Made by a program: the position numbers and the translations under genes. The notes below the pieces were generated by a model, which was not told where the DNA came from, made no database searches, and was given only the letters and a program-made list of their open reading frames with translations. DNA of 64,000 nucleotides. Source: Mucilaginibacter endophyticus. Lineage in GTDB: Bacteria > Bacteroidota > Bacteroidia > Sphingobacteriales > Sphingobacteriaceae. The stretch lies in NCBI RefSeq assembly GCF_003351025.1, contig NZ_QPCG01000004.1, forward strand, positions 1-64,000, read 5' to 3'. This document shows positions 1 through 8,766 of the stretch, piece by piece. Each line of letters starts with the position of its first letter. Within the stretch, counting starts at the first letter, position 1.

Positions 1-48
1 CACAAAAGATTTTAACAATCTTTTTTCTTCTTCCTCATTCACGCTCAA

Positions 49-84
49 CCTTTAAAGAACAACCCCCGCTTCCTCGTTTGCGGG
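49..84 (-). promoter_or_regulatory. rRNA leader: hairpin and boxA-like element
   Basis: On the minus strand a CCCGC...GCGGG hairpin (65-84) lies just downstream of the promoter and is followed by GTTCTTTAAAGG (49-60), which resembles the boxA antitermination element seen before 16S genes in this phylum. The predicted transcription start falls in or at the hairpin. Confidence 0.55.
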
Positions 85-87
85 CTG

Positions 88-118
88 CAAAGGTAGACAC
101 TTTTCGCTCTCCTCCAAA
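88..118 (-). promoter_or_regulatory. Ribosomal RNA operon promoter (minus strand)
   Basis: Read on the minus strand this is TTTG, 19 bases, then TACCTTTG, an exact match to the Bacteroidota housekeeping promoter (TTTG-N19-TAnnTTTG). It is followed by a GC-rich hairpin and a GTTCTTTAAA box, an arrangement I know from rRNA leaders of Sphingobacteriaceae. The 16S gene would lie to the left, outside the window. Identification as an rRNA promoter is from the leader and is inference; the promoter match is direct. Confidence 0.75.
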
Positions 119-316
119 TTATTTCTGAGTATTTGTCCTGTATTTTTACTAACTCGCTATTCTTCAGCATGAAAAAGTTAGAACAATAGTTAAAAACATC
201 GACATTACATTCCCAATTGCTTACTCCAACACTGCATTATCCTTGTTTAACATATATATACTATATGTTTTGAGCAACTGGATATAGTTACTAACGAATG
301 TACATTACTAACTACT

Positions 317-426
317 GCGCCCGCGTTAGGGATAGCAGCGTAAAGCCCACAGCGCGCATTGGCCCCGCGTGCCGGCAAAGCGAGGACTTGCAGCGGATAG
401 CCCGCCCGTCAGCTGACGGGAACGCC
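317..426. repeat. GC-rich interspersed repeat with 16-bp palindrome
   Basis: A GC-rich island in an AT-rich spacer. It contains two related words, GCAGCGTAAAGCCC near 335-348 and GCAGCGGATAGCCC near 390-403, and ends with the perfect palindrome CCCGTCAGCTGACGGG (405-420). From memory, the core GTTAGGGATAGCAGCG plus GCAGCGGATAGCCC recurs between genes of many Pedobacter/Mucilaginibacter genomes; only one copy is in this window. Confidence 0.5.
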
Positions 427-871
427 CTCATTCGGTTGACAGTTGTGAGCAGGCAGTTGGCAGTTAGAAAAACCAGAAACAATGTATTTAACTCCTACAC
501 CTTTTGCTTGAACCTAGATTTATAGATTTCCCGGAAGGCAGGATTGCTTCTACAGACATGGATGAACTATGGCTATTCTCTCAATTATTGTCAAGTAATT
601 TAACCTTGGCCACATTTACTTTCTTTACCCGGATCTATACCTTATATAATAGCATTGCCTCGAGATACAGGATCTTCTTAATTGACGTTAATAAATCTAT
701 ATGATGAGTGTTTGTCCATCCCACTTTTTGCAACCCACAAAATCAAGCTTAATTGATGTTAATTTTAAAACTCAAACGTTAAAAAACGGTAATAGTTAAA
801 AGATGTTAAATACACTATATATATAGGTACCGAGCCAATGCCTCGTTATATATTAGCGGCTAAATAAATAA

Positions 872-902
872 TTGACTGATTTATATTAAAAATCTATCTT
901 TG
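872..902 (+). promoter_or_regulatory. bamD promoter, likely leaderless
   Basis: TTG (872-874), a 20-base spacer, then TATCTTTG (895-902) fit the Bacteroidota promoter consensus. The bamD ATG begins only five bases after the -7 box, so the predicted transcript would start at or very near the start codon. Confidence 0.6.
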
Positions 903-906
903 CAGA

Positions 907-1833
907 ATGTTTAAAAAGCAACTAACGTTATTAGCCAGTGTTTTAGCTATCGTAATTATTACGCTTGGCAGTTGTAAAAGCAAATACGAAAAGTTAAAAG
1001 CCAGTAACGACTACGCCAAAAAATACCAGGAAGCTATTAAGTACTATAATAAAAAGGACTATAACAAAGCTTTAGGACTATTTGAGGTACTGGTTGAACG
1101 TTACCGCGGCCGTGAAGGTGCTGAGGATCTTTTTTACTATTACGCATTTACGTATTACAAACAAAAAGACTATACATCGGCCAGGTACCACTTTAAAACA
1201 TTCGCGGATACTTATCCTTCAAGCCCAAGGGCCGAGGAATGCCGCTTCTTTTCTGCGTATTGCTACTATCTTGATTCGCCAATTTACTCACTTGACCAGG
1301 ATAATACGTTAAAAGCTATTGACGCTTTACAGTTGTTCATTAACCTTTATCCAAAAAGCGATCGTGTGGCTGAAGCGAGCAAGCTGATCCAGAACCTGCG
1401 CGACAAATTGGAAACTAAAGCTTATGCCAACGCCAAACTTTATTTAACTATCAGCGATTATCAATCGGCAGTGATTGCGTTCAACAACGCGCTGCGCGAT
1501 TACCCTGATACCAAATACGGCGAGGAAATGGAATACCTTATTGTTAAAGCACAATATCAGTACGCTTACCGCAGCTTTGAAACCAAACAGGAAGAGCGTT
1601 TTAACCAGGCTATAGCTTACGCCGACCAGTTTGCCGAAAAATATCCTAACAGCAAATACCTGCACGAAACACAGGTTTACGTAAAAGACAGCCAGCAAGG
1701 TATTAAACAAGCTCAACGCCTTATTGCCGAAGCTACTACCAACTCAAAGCTTGCCAAAAAACTTGCTAAAAAAGATACTGTAACAACAACAGCGCCGTCT
1801 GAAAAAAATCAGCCGCAAAAAATACCATATTAA
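907..1833 (+). CDS. bamD: Outer membrane protein assembly factor BamD
   Basis: A 308-aa lipoprotein of the BamD/ComL family, part of the complex that folds beta-barrel proteins into the outer membrane. The N-terminus is a lipoprotein signal with lipobox LGSC, Cys23 being the predicted lipidated residue. Residues 35-270 are helical TPR-like repeats, with motifs such as YNKKDYNKALGLFEVL and YKQKDYTSARYHFKTF, ending in the usual YPNS/YPSS repeat turns. The C-terminal 30 residues are Lys/Thr-rich and probably disordered. It is first in a run with rpoZ and coaBC on the same strand, an order I recognise from Sphingobacteriaceae. It reads from its own promoter just upstream. Family assignment is firm. 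Confidence 0.93.
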   Translation: MFKKQLTLLASVLAIVIITLGSCKSKYEKLKASNDYAKKYQEAIKYYNKKDYNKALGLFEVLVERYRGREGAEDLFYYYAFTYYKQKDYTSARYHFKTFADTYPSSPRAEECRFFSAYCYYLDSPIYSLDQDNTLKAIDALQLFINLYPKSDRVAEASKLIQNLRDKLETKAYANAKLYLTISDYQSAVIAFNNALRDYPDTKYGEEMEYLIVKAQYQYAYRSFETKQEERFNQAIAYADQFAEKYPNSKYLHETQVYVKDSQQGIKQAQRLIAEATTNSKLAKKLAKKDTVTTTAPSEKNQPQKIPY

Positions 1834-1863
1834 TTAAGATATATTAAAGAGTTAAATTAAGAT

Positions 1864-2196
1864 ATGACAGCTAACAACAGTAATAAACCAGCAGCAGCCA
1901 GCAGCACTGTAACCCGCGATTTACGCGAGCTGGATACCAAAACCGAGAACATCTATGAGTCGCTTGTGATTATGTCAAAAAGGGCCAACCAGATCTCGAA
2001 CAACATTAAAGAAGAGCTTCACCAGAAACTTTCTGAATTTGCGTCATCAAATGATAACCTTGAAGAAGTGTTTGAAAACCGTGAGCAAATTGAAATTTCA
2101 AAACATTACGAAAAACTTCCTAAACCATCATTGGTTGCAGTTCAGGAGTTTTTAGATGGTAAAGTTTACTATCGTAATCCTAGTAAAGAAGTTTAG
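1864..2196 (+). CDS. rpoZ: RNA polymerase omega subunit (Bacteroidota type)
   Basis: A 110-aa protein with the omega/Rpb6 signature in the first half: a TRDLRELDTKTENIYESLVI stretch followed by SKRANQISNNIKEEL, the helix that clamps the C-terminal end of beta-prime and aids polymerase assembly. Bacteroidota omega proteins diverge strongly from the proteobacterial form, so the name rests on this motif and on position: it lies 30 bases after bamD and before coaBC, as in related genomes. The C-terminal part (EKLPKPSLVAVQEFLDGKVYY) is typical of the Bacteroidota version. A strong terminator follows immediately, so coaBC may be transcribed separately or by readthrough. Confidence 0.85.
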   Translation: MTANNSNKPAAASSTVTRDLRELDTKTENIYESLVIMSKRANQISNNIKEELHQKLSEFASSNDNLEEVFENREQIEISKHYEKLPKPSLVAVQEFLDGKVYYRNPSKEV

Positions 2197-2233
2197 TTCC
2201 CGGCTCCCAAACGGGAAGCAGGAAATTATTTAT

Positions 2234-2274
2234 AAAATAGAAAAAACTCCCCTATCGGGAGTTTTTTCTATTTT
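2234..2274 (+). terminator. Rho-independent terminator after rpoZ
   Basis: A perfect 18-bp stem (2234-2251 with 2257-2274) around loop CTATC. The GC core is ACTCCC/GGGAGT and the stem is flanked by A-run and T-run, so it can work in both directions. Confidence 0.85.
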
Positions 2275-2315
2275 AGCCTATATTTATTCTTTCGCCCGTA
2301 GGTGAACCTGAGCTT

Positions 2316-3518
2316 ATGCTTAAAGATAAAAACATTGTTTTAGGAGTTTGTGGTAGTATTGCCGCTTACAAAGCTGCATTACTGGTAAGGTTATTGGTTA
2401 AAGCGGGCGCTAATGTTAAAGTTGTAATGACTACTGATGCTACCCATTTTATCACTCCGCTTACACTTTCAACCCTTTCAAAAAATCCAACACTGGTTAA
2501 CTACTTCAAAGCAGAAACTGGCGAATGGAACAACCATGTTGGACTTGGGCTTTGGGCAGATATGCTGATCATTGCCCCGGCAACAGCTAACACGCTTGGC
2601 AAAATGGCCAATGGTCTTTGCGATAACTTGCTTAGTGCTGTATATCTATCTGCCAAATGCCCGGTTTACTTTGCCCCGGCTATGGATCTGGATATGTGGC
2701 TGCACCCGGCAACCCGCCAAAACGTAAACAGGCTGCAGTCATTTGGTAACATCATGATCTCACCCGGAACCGGCGAGTTGGCCAGTGGCCTTTACGGCGA
2801 AGGCCGGATGGCCGAGCCTGAAGAGATTGTTGCTTTTCTGGAAGCCGAATCAAAAAAAAAACTTCTTTTAGCCGGTCATAAAGTACTGGTAACTGCCGGG
2901 CCGACCTATGAAGCCATTGACCCGGTTAGGTTTATCGGCAATCACTCGTCGGGCAAAATGGGCTTCGCTATAGCTGATGTATTGTCCTCGATGGGTGCTG
3001 ATGTAACTTTGGTTACCGGTCCTACGGCGCAAACAAGCAAGCAACAAAACATAAAACGGGTAAACGTGACTTCTGCGGCGCAAATGCTTGAGGCTTGCCT
3101 CGCTGTTTATAGCGATGTAAAAGCATGTATCATGAGTGCTGCCGTAGCAGATTATACTCCGGCCGATGTTGCCACTCAAAAGATCAAGAAACAAGACGGC
3201 GGCCTTACCATCGAACTGAAGAAAACCACCGATATATTAAAAACCCTGGGCGAGGCTAAACGTGAAGGGCAGATCCTGGTTGGCTTTGCGTTGGAAACCA
3301 ACGACGAGGAAATGAATGCAATAACCAAGCTGCAAAAGAAAAATCTTGATTTTATTGTTTTAAATTCGCTCAATGACGCGGGTGCCGGCTTTGCGGGTGA
3401 TACCAATAAAATTACCATTATTGACCGGGAGCTAAAACAAACTTCTTTCGATTTGAAAAGCAAGGAGGCTGTAGCCCGCGATATTTGCGATAAAGTTGCC
3501 CAACTGATAAACGGATGA
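2316..3518 (+). CDS. coaBC: Bifunctional CoA biosynthesis protein CoaBC
   Basis: A 400-aa fusion that joins cysteine to 4'-phosphopantothenate (CoaB) and decarboxylates the product (CoaC) to 4'-phosphopantetheine. The N-terminal flavin domain (about 5-180) has the GSIAAYKA start, active-site His74 in NNHVGLG, the APATANT flavin motif (87-93) and a PAMDLDMW box (121-128); the usual box is PAMNxxMW, so Asn is replaced by Asp here. The C-terminal CoaB domain begins near residue 190 with VLVTAGPTYEAIDPVRFI and NHSSGKMG. Length is normal. The stop overlaps the start of the next gene (ATGA), so the two are translationally coupled. Confidence 0.95.
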   Translation: MLKDKNIVLGVCGSIAAYKAALLVRLLVKAGANVKVVMTTDATHFITPLTLSTLSKNPTLVNYFKAETGEWNNHVGLGLWADMLIIAPATANTLGKMANGLCDNLLSAVYLSAKCPVYFAPAMDLDMWLHPATRQNVNRLQSFGNIMISPGTGELASGLYGEGRMAEPEEIVAFLEAESKKKLLLAGHKVLVTAGPTYEAIDPVRFIGNHSSGKMGFAIADVLSSMGADVTLVTGPTAQTSKQQNIKRVNVTSAAQMLEACLAVYSDVKACIMSAAVADYTPADVATQKIKKQDGGLTIELKKTTDILKTLGEAKREGQILVGFALETNDEEMNAITKLQKKNLDFIVLNSLNDAGAGFAGDTNKITIIDRELKQTSFDLKSKEAVARDICDKVAQLING

Positions 3519-4408
3519 AAAAACTGCTGCTTTACACGGTGCTGATGTTCTGTTGTTGCCAGGCTATTGCACAGGACCTGAATGCCCGGGTACAGGTGTT
3601 AACGCCCAAGATCCAGGTTGCCAATAAACGTGTTTTCCAAACTCTGGAAACCGCCATGAAAGATTTTCTGAATGGCCGCAAATGGAGTGCCGACCCGATT
3701 TTGCCACAGGAAAGGATTGATTGCAATTTTGTACTGAACGTTACCAACTGGGATGGCAGCAGCAATTTTACCGGCGAACTGCAGGTACAATCATCAAGAC
3801 CAATATATGGTTCATCCTATACCTCTACCTTGTTAAACCTCAATGATAAAGATATCAGCTTTAGTTATACCGAAGGCCAGACCATTGATTATACCGATCA
3901 AAACTTTCAGGGTAATTTGAGTTCTATCATGGCTTTTTATGCCAACATTATCATAGGGGTTGATTATGATACGTTTTCCAAATTTGGCGGCACACCTTAT
4001 TTTTTGGCTGCCCAAACCATTGTAACCAACGCGCAAACATCGTCATACAGCGGTTGGAAAGCGTTTGACGGCAACGTGAACCGTTACTGGTTATCCGAAA
4101 ACCTGAACAATAAAATATATAACCCATTACGCAGCTTCTTGTATGATTATCACCGGAACGGCCTCGATATCATGTCTGACAATGTAAACAAAGGTCGAAA
4201 AGCTATTGACGGCCTGTTACCGCTGCTGCAACAGGTGGACCGCCAGCGTGTGGGCGCAATGCTACCGCTTATATTTTATACTGCAAAAAGTGATGAGCTG
4301 GTTTCTATTTACAGCAAGGCAGATAACCAGGAACGCCTAACCGCCATGAACCTGTTTTTACAGCTTGACCCTGCTAACGGGAATAAGTACCAAACTTTGC
4401 AGAAGTAA
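3515..4408 (+). CDS. DUF4835 family exported protein
   Basis: A 297-aa protein with a clear signal peptide (MKKLLLYTVLMFCCCQAIAQ) and no membrane segment after it. It matches the Bacteroidota-specific DUF4835 family by its core: LNARVQVLTPKIQVANKRVF, FTGELQVQSSRPIYGS and MAFYANIIIGVDYDTFSKFGG. The function is unknown; it is presumed periplasmic or envelope-associated. It overlaps coaBC by four bases. In related genomes this gene is usually followed by recN; here the next gene is a convergent glycosyltransferase, so that synteny is broken. Confidence 0.85.
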   Translation: MKKLLLYTVLMFCCCQAIAQDLNARVQVLTPKIQVANKRVFQTLETAMKDFLNGRKWSADPILPQERIDCNFVLNVTNWDGSSNFTGELQVQSSRPIYGSSYTSTLLNLNDKDISFSYTEGQTIDYTDQNFQGNLSSIMAFYANIIIGVDYDTFSKFGGTPYFLAAQTIVTNAQTSSYSGWKAFDGNVNRYWLSENLNNKIYNPLRSFLYDYHRNGLDIMSDNVNKGRKAIDGLLPLLQQVDRQRVGAMLPLIFYTAKSDELVSIYSKADNQERLTAMNLFLQLDPANGNKYQTLQK

Positions 4409-4520
4409 TCACCATTTTAAGTCAGAAGTCGGAAGTTTGGGGGCTTAAGTCAGGTTTTGCTCTTTTTACTTAGAACTTATAACTTTAGACTCAAGACTAT
4501 AATTTATTAATGACACAATT

Positions 4521-6188
4521 CTATCTAATTCTTATCAGATAAAACTGATCTAAAGTAGCAGGCCTCTTCTTTTTGATGATAAAAGGCAGGCTCAGGTTTT
4601 CGTGAGGAAAATCCTGAAAAGATTTAACAATACTATAAGCAATTCCTTTGTCCTTCAATTCGGCTACCGCTTTTTCATCGGCTACTATAATTCGTTTTTT
4701 TAGGCTATCGGTTTTTAAGATGGTATCAACGTTAGTATAAGTCGCCTCGCCTTTGTAGTAAAAATCGAACGTATTTGATAAAACCGCCGCGCTTACTTTT
4801 TGCTGCGGATAGTTTTGATTGAGATATTCGGCAGCTGAAAGGTCCCCGCGGTAATCGACTATTGTTGGATAGGCAACTGTAACCAGGTAAGTATTTACCA
4901 GGATTGATACAGCGCAGGTAAATAAAAACACAGGTTGATAAACTGATGTAGGCTTTCTATAAATGTAGATAGCTAATCCGGCAAATCCTGCTATTAACAA
5001 AACAAACACCAGCCAGCATTCGGGCGCGAAAACGAAGTTAAGTGTAATAACGGCGACGAGCAAAAGCGCGGTAATAGCGTATTGCGAAATTCTAAAAAAC
5101 TTAAACTCCGCACCAATTTTCAACGACCTTATAAAAACCGCCGTTATTATAGCAAAAAACGGGAACAGGATGTTGGTATAAAACGGCAATTGAAATTTAG
5201 AGGCCGAGAAGATCAGTAACATCAATATCCCGCCTGAAATGCACAAGTATTCGGGTTGAGCTATTCGTTTTACCATTTTCTTGATGGTTGCATAAAGCGC
5301 GTAAAACAGCAGAATAGCCCATGGCGCAAAAGCCCAAAGTAGGGTGTGCACAAAAAATAGTTTATCGCCATGGCTATTGGTGATATAGCCATTATTGTTA
5401 AAACGCCCAAACTGGCTATCCCATAAAAACCAATGAATGCCTGAAATTCCTGTACGCCCAAAAACAACTTTATCTGGATGAAGGTCGAACTGGGTGTATA
5501 CGGAATAGATTTCGGGCAGAGTAAATATCACTACAAGGATAAACGAGAGCAGCCATTTCCAATGAAAAACGGCTTTGATGTTTCCTTTAAACAGATAATC
5601 GCCAATAACTGAAGCTCCTATTGGGATAAGCAGGTAAATGCCTTTAGTCATCACCGCGCATCCTGTAAGTATGGATGCCAATAGTATATCCGCTATGCTG
5701 AATTTCTCTTTTACTTTATAAAAATGATAAACAGCGCCCATCAGTAGCCCCATAATGTAAGGTTCGGCACGTACATCGGTGTTCGACATTACGCTGTGCT
5801 GGGCAGTAAGCAATATCAAGGTAGCGATAATAGCTATTTCATCGCCATAAAACTTTTTGGCCAGCTTGTAGGTGTAAACAACCGCCATAAAAAAGAACAG
5901 TAATGCCGGTAGCTTATAAGCGATGGTATTTACGCCAAATATCTTGAAACTGATGGCGATAACCCAGAAAGGAAAATGGGGTTTATCGAGCCAGTCGCTC
6001 CCGTGATACATCAAATCAGTGAAATTATTGCTGTGCGCCATGCTCCTGGCCAGAGCCGAGTATAGGGCCCCATCATCAGTGAAGAATTTGATGCCGATAC
6101 CTGCTATGTTGAGCACGATGGCCAATAGCAGCATTATAAAATAAGGCCGTTTTTGCGATGAAAAAATTGAAGCTGCTGAACTATCCAC
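4521..6188 (-). CDS. GT39-type membrane glycosyltransferase
   Basis: A 555-aa multi-spanning membrane protein of the ArnT/PMT-like GT-C superfamily (GT39), which moves a sugar from a polyprenyl-phosphate donor to a lipid or protein on the outer face of the inner membrane. After the first membrane helix it shows the acidic pair D38-D39 in FFTDDGALYSALARSMA, then WLDKPHFPFW near residue 66, both typical of the family's first periplasmic loop. About ten further helices follow, then a small soluble C-terminal domain (about 445-555). It lies 32 bases after the GT4 gene on the same strand, so the pair probably forms one transcript. The acceptor cannot be told from sequence. Confidence 0.85.
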   Translation of the reverse strand: MDSSAASIFSSQKRPYFIMLLLAIVLNIAGIGIKFFTDDGALYSALARSMAHSNNFTDLMYHGSDWLDKPHFPFWVIAISFKIFGVNTIAYKLPALLFFFMAVVYTYKLAKKFYGDEIAIIATLILLTAQHSVMSNTDVRAEPYIMGLLMGAVYHFYKVKEKFSIADILLASILTGCAVMTKGIYLLIPIGASVIGDYLFKGNIKAVFHWKWLLSFILVVIFTLPEIYSVYTQFDLHPDKVVFGRTGISGIHWFLWDSQFGRFNNNGYITNSHGDKLFFVHTLLWAFAPWAILLFYALYATIKKMVKRIAQPEYLCISGGILMLLIFSASKFQLPFYTNILFPFFAIITAVFIRSLKIGAEFKFFRISQYAITALLLVAVITLNFVFAPECWLVFVLLIAGFAGLAIYIYRKPTSVYQPVFLFTCAVSILVNTYLVTVAYPTIVDYRGDLSAAEYLNQNYPQQKVSAAVLSNTFDFYYKGEATYTNVDTILKTDSLKKRIIVADEKAVAELKDKGIAYSIVKSFQDFPHENLSLPFIIKKKRPATLDQFYLIRIR

Positions 6189-6220
6189 TAAAAATATTTA
6201 TGCCCAAAAATAGCTGAATT

Positions 6221-7201
6221 TTAATTATTCCACGGCAGGTATTTGGGTTGGTTTTGGCTGATAAGCACTGGCTGAACTTTATTTAGCGTTTGCCCATTCA
6301 ATACCTGTTCGTATAAAGCTAAATATCCCGTAGCCATTTTACCGATATTGAAATTATCGGTAGCATATTGATGGCAATATTGTTTATTAAAACTTTCAAC
6401 GTTTTTAAGTCCGGCGGCTAATTCAGTTTTACTTGCCGAAAGCAAGCCAACCTCTGCGGGTACCAGTTCGGGTAATGATCCGTAAGGCGTACCCAAAACC
6501 GGGCAGCCAAAATAAAGGCTTTCAACAATGGCTATTCCGAATGGCTCATGCCACAAAACAGGGAAAAGCAAAGCCTTTGAGCTATTCATCACTACCGACT
6601 TTGCTTCATCACCAACCATCCCCTTGAACCGAACGTTTAGATTAGGTGTAAAGCGTAAACCCATTTTCAGGTTAAGGCGGGTGCCACCGAGTACTATTAA
6701 CTTATTACCACTCATGGTGGCAACATCAATAGCCCCTTTTACGTTTTTTACCCGCCAGGCTGCTTTAGCTAAAAAGTGCGCATGCGTTCGTTTATTATTA
6801 AGATCGGGCCTTTGATAATCGGTAATATCTATCGCGTTATGTACAAACACCGTTGAGCCATGACGCTCCGCATGATTGGCTGATACAAACACCGAGTTAA
6901 CATCTAACTGAACACCGCCCGGGTTATTATGTACCGTAATGATGTATGGTTTCTTTGTAAAACCGCTCACCTGGAACTGAAAGTGCACCACATCAATATC
7001 GTCAGGCACCTGCCGGTTGATATCAACAGCAGGATCATAGATCAACACTTTCGCGAATGGGCATGATGATCCCGCGCCTACCAAATACGTAACATTATGC
7101 CCCAACCGGTTTAACTCCCGGCCAAGCCACCAGATAATACGCTCGGTACCGCCATATTTAGTTGCCGGGATCGTGGTGTTGTTTACGATGAGGATATTCA
7201 T
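6221..7201 (-). CDS. GT4 family glycosyltransferase
   Basis: A GT-B glycosyltransferase of family 4. I take the start at the ATG of MNILIVNNTTIPATKYGGTERI (7201), where the Rossmann N-terminus and the GGTER loop begin; an upstream ATG at 7243 would add 14 residues, but a promoter box TACTTTTG (7219-7226) lies inside that extension. The C-terminal domain has the nucleotide-sugar motif HEPFGIAIVESLYFGCPVLG with the EX7E pair. At about 326 aa it is short for GT4, and the middle is compact. It is followed closely by the GT39 gene, suggesting a joint role in a surface glycan. Donor and acceptor are unknown. Confidence 0.83.
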   Translation of the reverse strand: MNILIVNNTTIPATKYGGTERIIWWLGRELNRLGHNVTYLVGAGSSCPFAKVLIYDPAVDINRQVPDDIDVVHFQFQVSGFTKKPYIITVHNNPGGVQLDVNSVFVSANHAERHGSTVFVHNAIDITDYQRPDLNNKRTHAHFLAKAAWRVKNVKGAIDVATMSGNKLIVLGGTRLNLKMGLRFTPNLNVRFKGMVGDEAKSVVMNSSKALLFPVLWHEPFGIAIVESLYFGCPVLGTPYGSLPELVPAEVGLLSASKTELAAGLKNVESFNKQYCHQYATDNFNIGKMATGYLALYEQVLNGQTLNKVQPVLISQNQPKYLPWNN

Positions 7202-7218
7202 AGATGTTGGTTGCCCGG

Positions 7219-7226
7219 CAAAAGTA
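7219..7226 (-). promoter_or_regulatory. Promoter -7 box of the GT4-GT39 unit
   Basis: Minus-strand TACTTTTG fits TAnnTTTG, 17 bases before the chosen ATG. A TTG lies 14 bases further up, closer than the usual spacing, so the match is partial. Confidence 0.4.
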
Positions 7227-7329
7227 ACATTTGCGCCCGACAATATTATATCAACGACTTGTTAAACGTATCCAAATACCCATAAGTTGATATACATTAT
7301 TATCTTGCGGCCCTTAACCGAGTCACGTT

Positions 7330-8322
7330 ATGAATGCCAATTTCAATAAGCGATTTAAATCTTTTATCAGCGAATATAGTGGAGTGCTTTCAGGAGCTGC
7401 CTACGGGCTGATATTAAGGCCTATATTTAACCTTCCTCAACGAGAAAACTTTAGTTTTACTGATCTTTTTTCGGTGACGTTTATCTGGATTGTTCCCTTT
7501 GTAATAGGGATGGTTCCAATGTTTTTCGCATCCGAGCGTCAGTTAAGTAAATCCGGTTACAGGATATTTACACCCTCTTTAACTGTTTTTTTATTCTTCT
7601 TGTTTTGTTTCACCTCCCGTGCGGAGGATTTTATATGCATATTGATCATATCGGCTCCTTTTATTTTAGCTGCCATGCTTGGTGGTAGCATTATTGGTAT
7701 CTTGCTACTAAAGTATCGCCAAAATAAAAACACGCTGTACTCTGTTCTCCTTATTCCTTTCATTTGCGGAATGGTGGAGGAGCAATTTAAGATTCCATCG
7801 GGTATTTATCATGTTAGCACCATAACAATAATAAACTCAAGCCCGCAAAATATATGGGAGCATGTGGTAAGGGTTGACCAGATTAATGCCGATGAATACC
7901 GCAAAGGCTTTTTTAACTACGCCGGGATTCCCCAACCGCTATATGCCGAGCTTAATAAAGATACCATCGGAGCTACAAGGATTGGGCATTTTGAAGGAGG
8001 ACTAAAATTTATTGAAACGGTTAATCATTGGGAACTAAATAAAAAAGTGTCATTCGATATTGCCGTATCACCATCAACTATCAGGAATACAGTATTCGAC
8101 AAGCATATTTTATTGGGCAATCATTTTAAGTTTATTGACGCGTCTTATACCCTTAGAAAAATTAACGACCACCAAACAGAACTTTGCTTATCATCTTCAT
8201 ACAAACTGGATACCCGGATAAATCAATATGCTACATTTTGGGGGGATGCCCTGCTATCTGATTTTCAGCAAAGGTTGCTGGCAGTTATTAAATTGCGATG
8301 CGAACAGAGGGCAAATGATTGA
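7330..8322 (+). CDS. Membrane protein with C-terminal SRPBCC-like domain
   Basis: A 330-aa protein in two parts. Residues 1-160 hold about four hydrophobic segments (including FIWIVPFVIGMVPMFFAS and FICILIISAPFILAAMLGGS). Residues 165-325 look like a START/SRPBCC (polyketide cyclase-like) domain: STITIINSSPQNIWEHVVRV at its start, a central GATRIGHFEGGLKFIETVNHWE strand pair, and a long amphipathic helix at the end. Such domains bind hydrophobic ligands, but no function is known for this fusion. Its stop is two bases from the stop of the convergent crtZ-like gene, with no room for a terminator. Confidence 0.6.
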   Translation: MNANFNKRFKSFISEYSGVLSGAAYGLILRPIFNLPQRENFSFTDLFSVTFIWIVPFVIGMVPMFFASERQLSKSGYRIFTPSLTVFLFFLFCFTSRAEDFICILIISAPFILAAMLGGSIIGILLLKYRQNKNTLYSVLLIPFICGMVEEQFKIPSGIYHVSTITIINSSPQNIWEHVVRVDQINADEYRKGFFNYAGIPQPLYAELNKDTIGATRIGHFEGGLKFIETVNHWELNKKVSFDIAVSPSTIRNTVFDKHILLGNHFKFIDASYTLRKINDHQTELCLSSSYKLDTRINQYATFWGDALLSDFQQRLLAVIKLRCEQRAND

Positions 8323-8324
8323 TC

Positions 8325-8765
8325 TTACTTCCTGAACCATTTCCTGCTGGCTACCAATAACCCAAACTCTTCCGATGGATATTTCTCCATTGATTTATGA
8401 TGGATTTTATGCGCCCTGCGGATACCGGTCAGATAGCGGTTATCGCTTTTAAAAGCCTTGAACCGGTTATGAATAAACCAATCATGGAAAATGAAATAGA
8501 TAATGCCATAAACACTTATGCCGGTACCTATCCAAAACCGATAATCCAAATTCAAATGTCCTATCCACATCAACCATAGAGCAAAAGCAGCAAAGCCGAT
8601 GCTAAACAGGTCGTTCAACTCAAACCAGCCGTGCCTTTGCTGATGGTGCGTTTTGTGAATAAACCACAATGGCCCATGGAATAAATATTTATGCATAGCC
8701 CAGGAGAGCAGCTCCATAAACGCTATGGTTAATAATACAATTCCGATGCTTGCCAATACATTCAT
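8325..8765 (-). CDS. CrtZ-like beta-carotene hydroxylase
   Basis: A 146-aa membrane di-iron enzyme of the fatty acid hydroxylase superfamily, closest in size and motif order to CrtZ, which adds 3-hydroxyl groups to beta-carotene. All four histidine boxes are present: H25xxxxH30, H37xxH40H41, H94xxxxH99 and H119xxH122H123. Hydrophobic stretches lie at 5-22, 55-70 and 78-93. It starts one base after the stop of the thioredoxin-like gene, so the two are cotranscribed. No other carotenoid gene is in the window, so the substrate is inferred from family only; a sterol- or lipid-hydroxylase role is possible. Confidence 0.75.
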   Translation of the reverse strand: MNVLASIGIVLLTIAFMELLSWAMHKYLFHGPLWFIHKTHHQQRHGWFELNDLFSIGFAAFALWLMWIGHLNLDYRFWIGTGISVYGIIYFIFHDWFIHNRFKAFKSDNRYLTGIRRAHKIHHKSMEKYPSEEFGLLVASRKWFRK

Positions 8766-8766
8766 A

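Larger units (their letters stand above)
119..906. other. Intergenic spacer, about 790 bases
   Basis: AT-rich spacer between the rRNA promoter and bamD. It holds the palindromic repeat at 317-426 and the bamD promoter at 872-902. The two short open frames here (298-525 and 504-704) have no recognisable domain and the first runs through the repeat, so I do not call them genes. Confidence 0.6.

Noticed and set aside
298..704. Two short open frames (75 and 66 aa) near the left edge
   Set aside because: No recognisable domain, and the first runs through a palindromic repeat; base composition does not look coding.
7287..7308. TTG plus TATCTTGC as promoter of the SRPBCC gene
   Set aside because: Spacing is only 11 bases and the box has a mismatch, so I do not list it.
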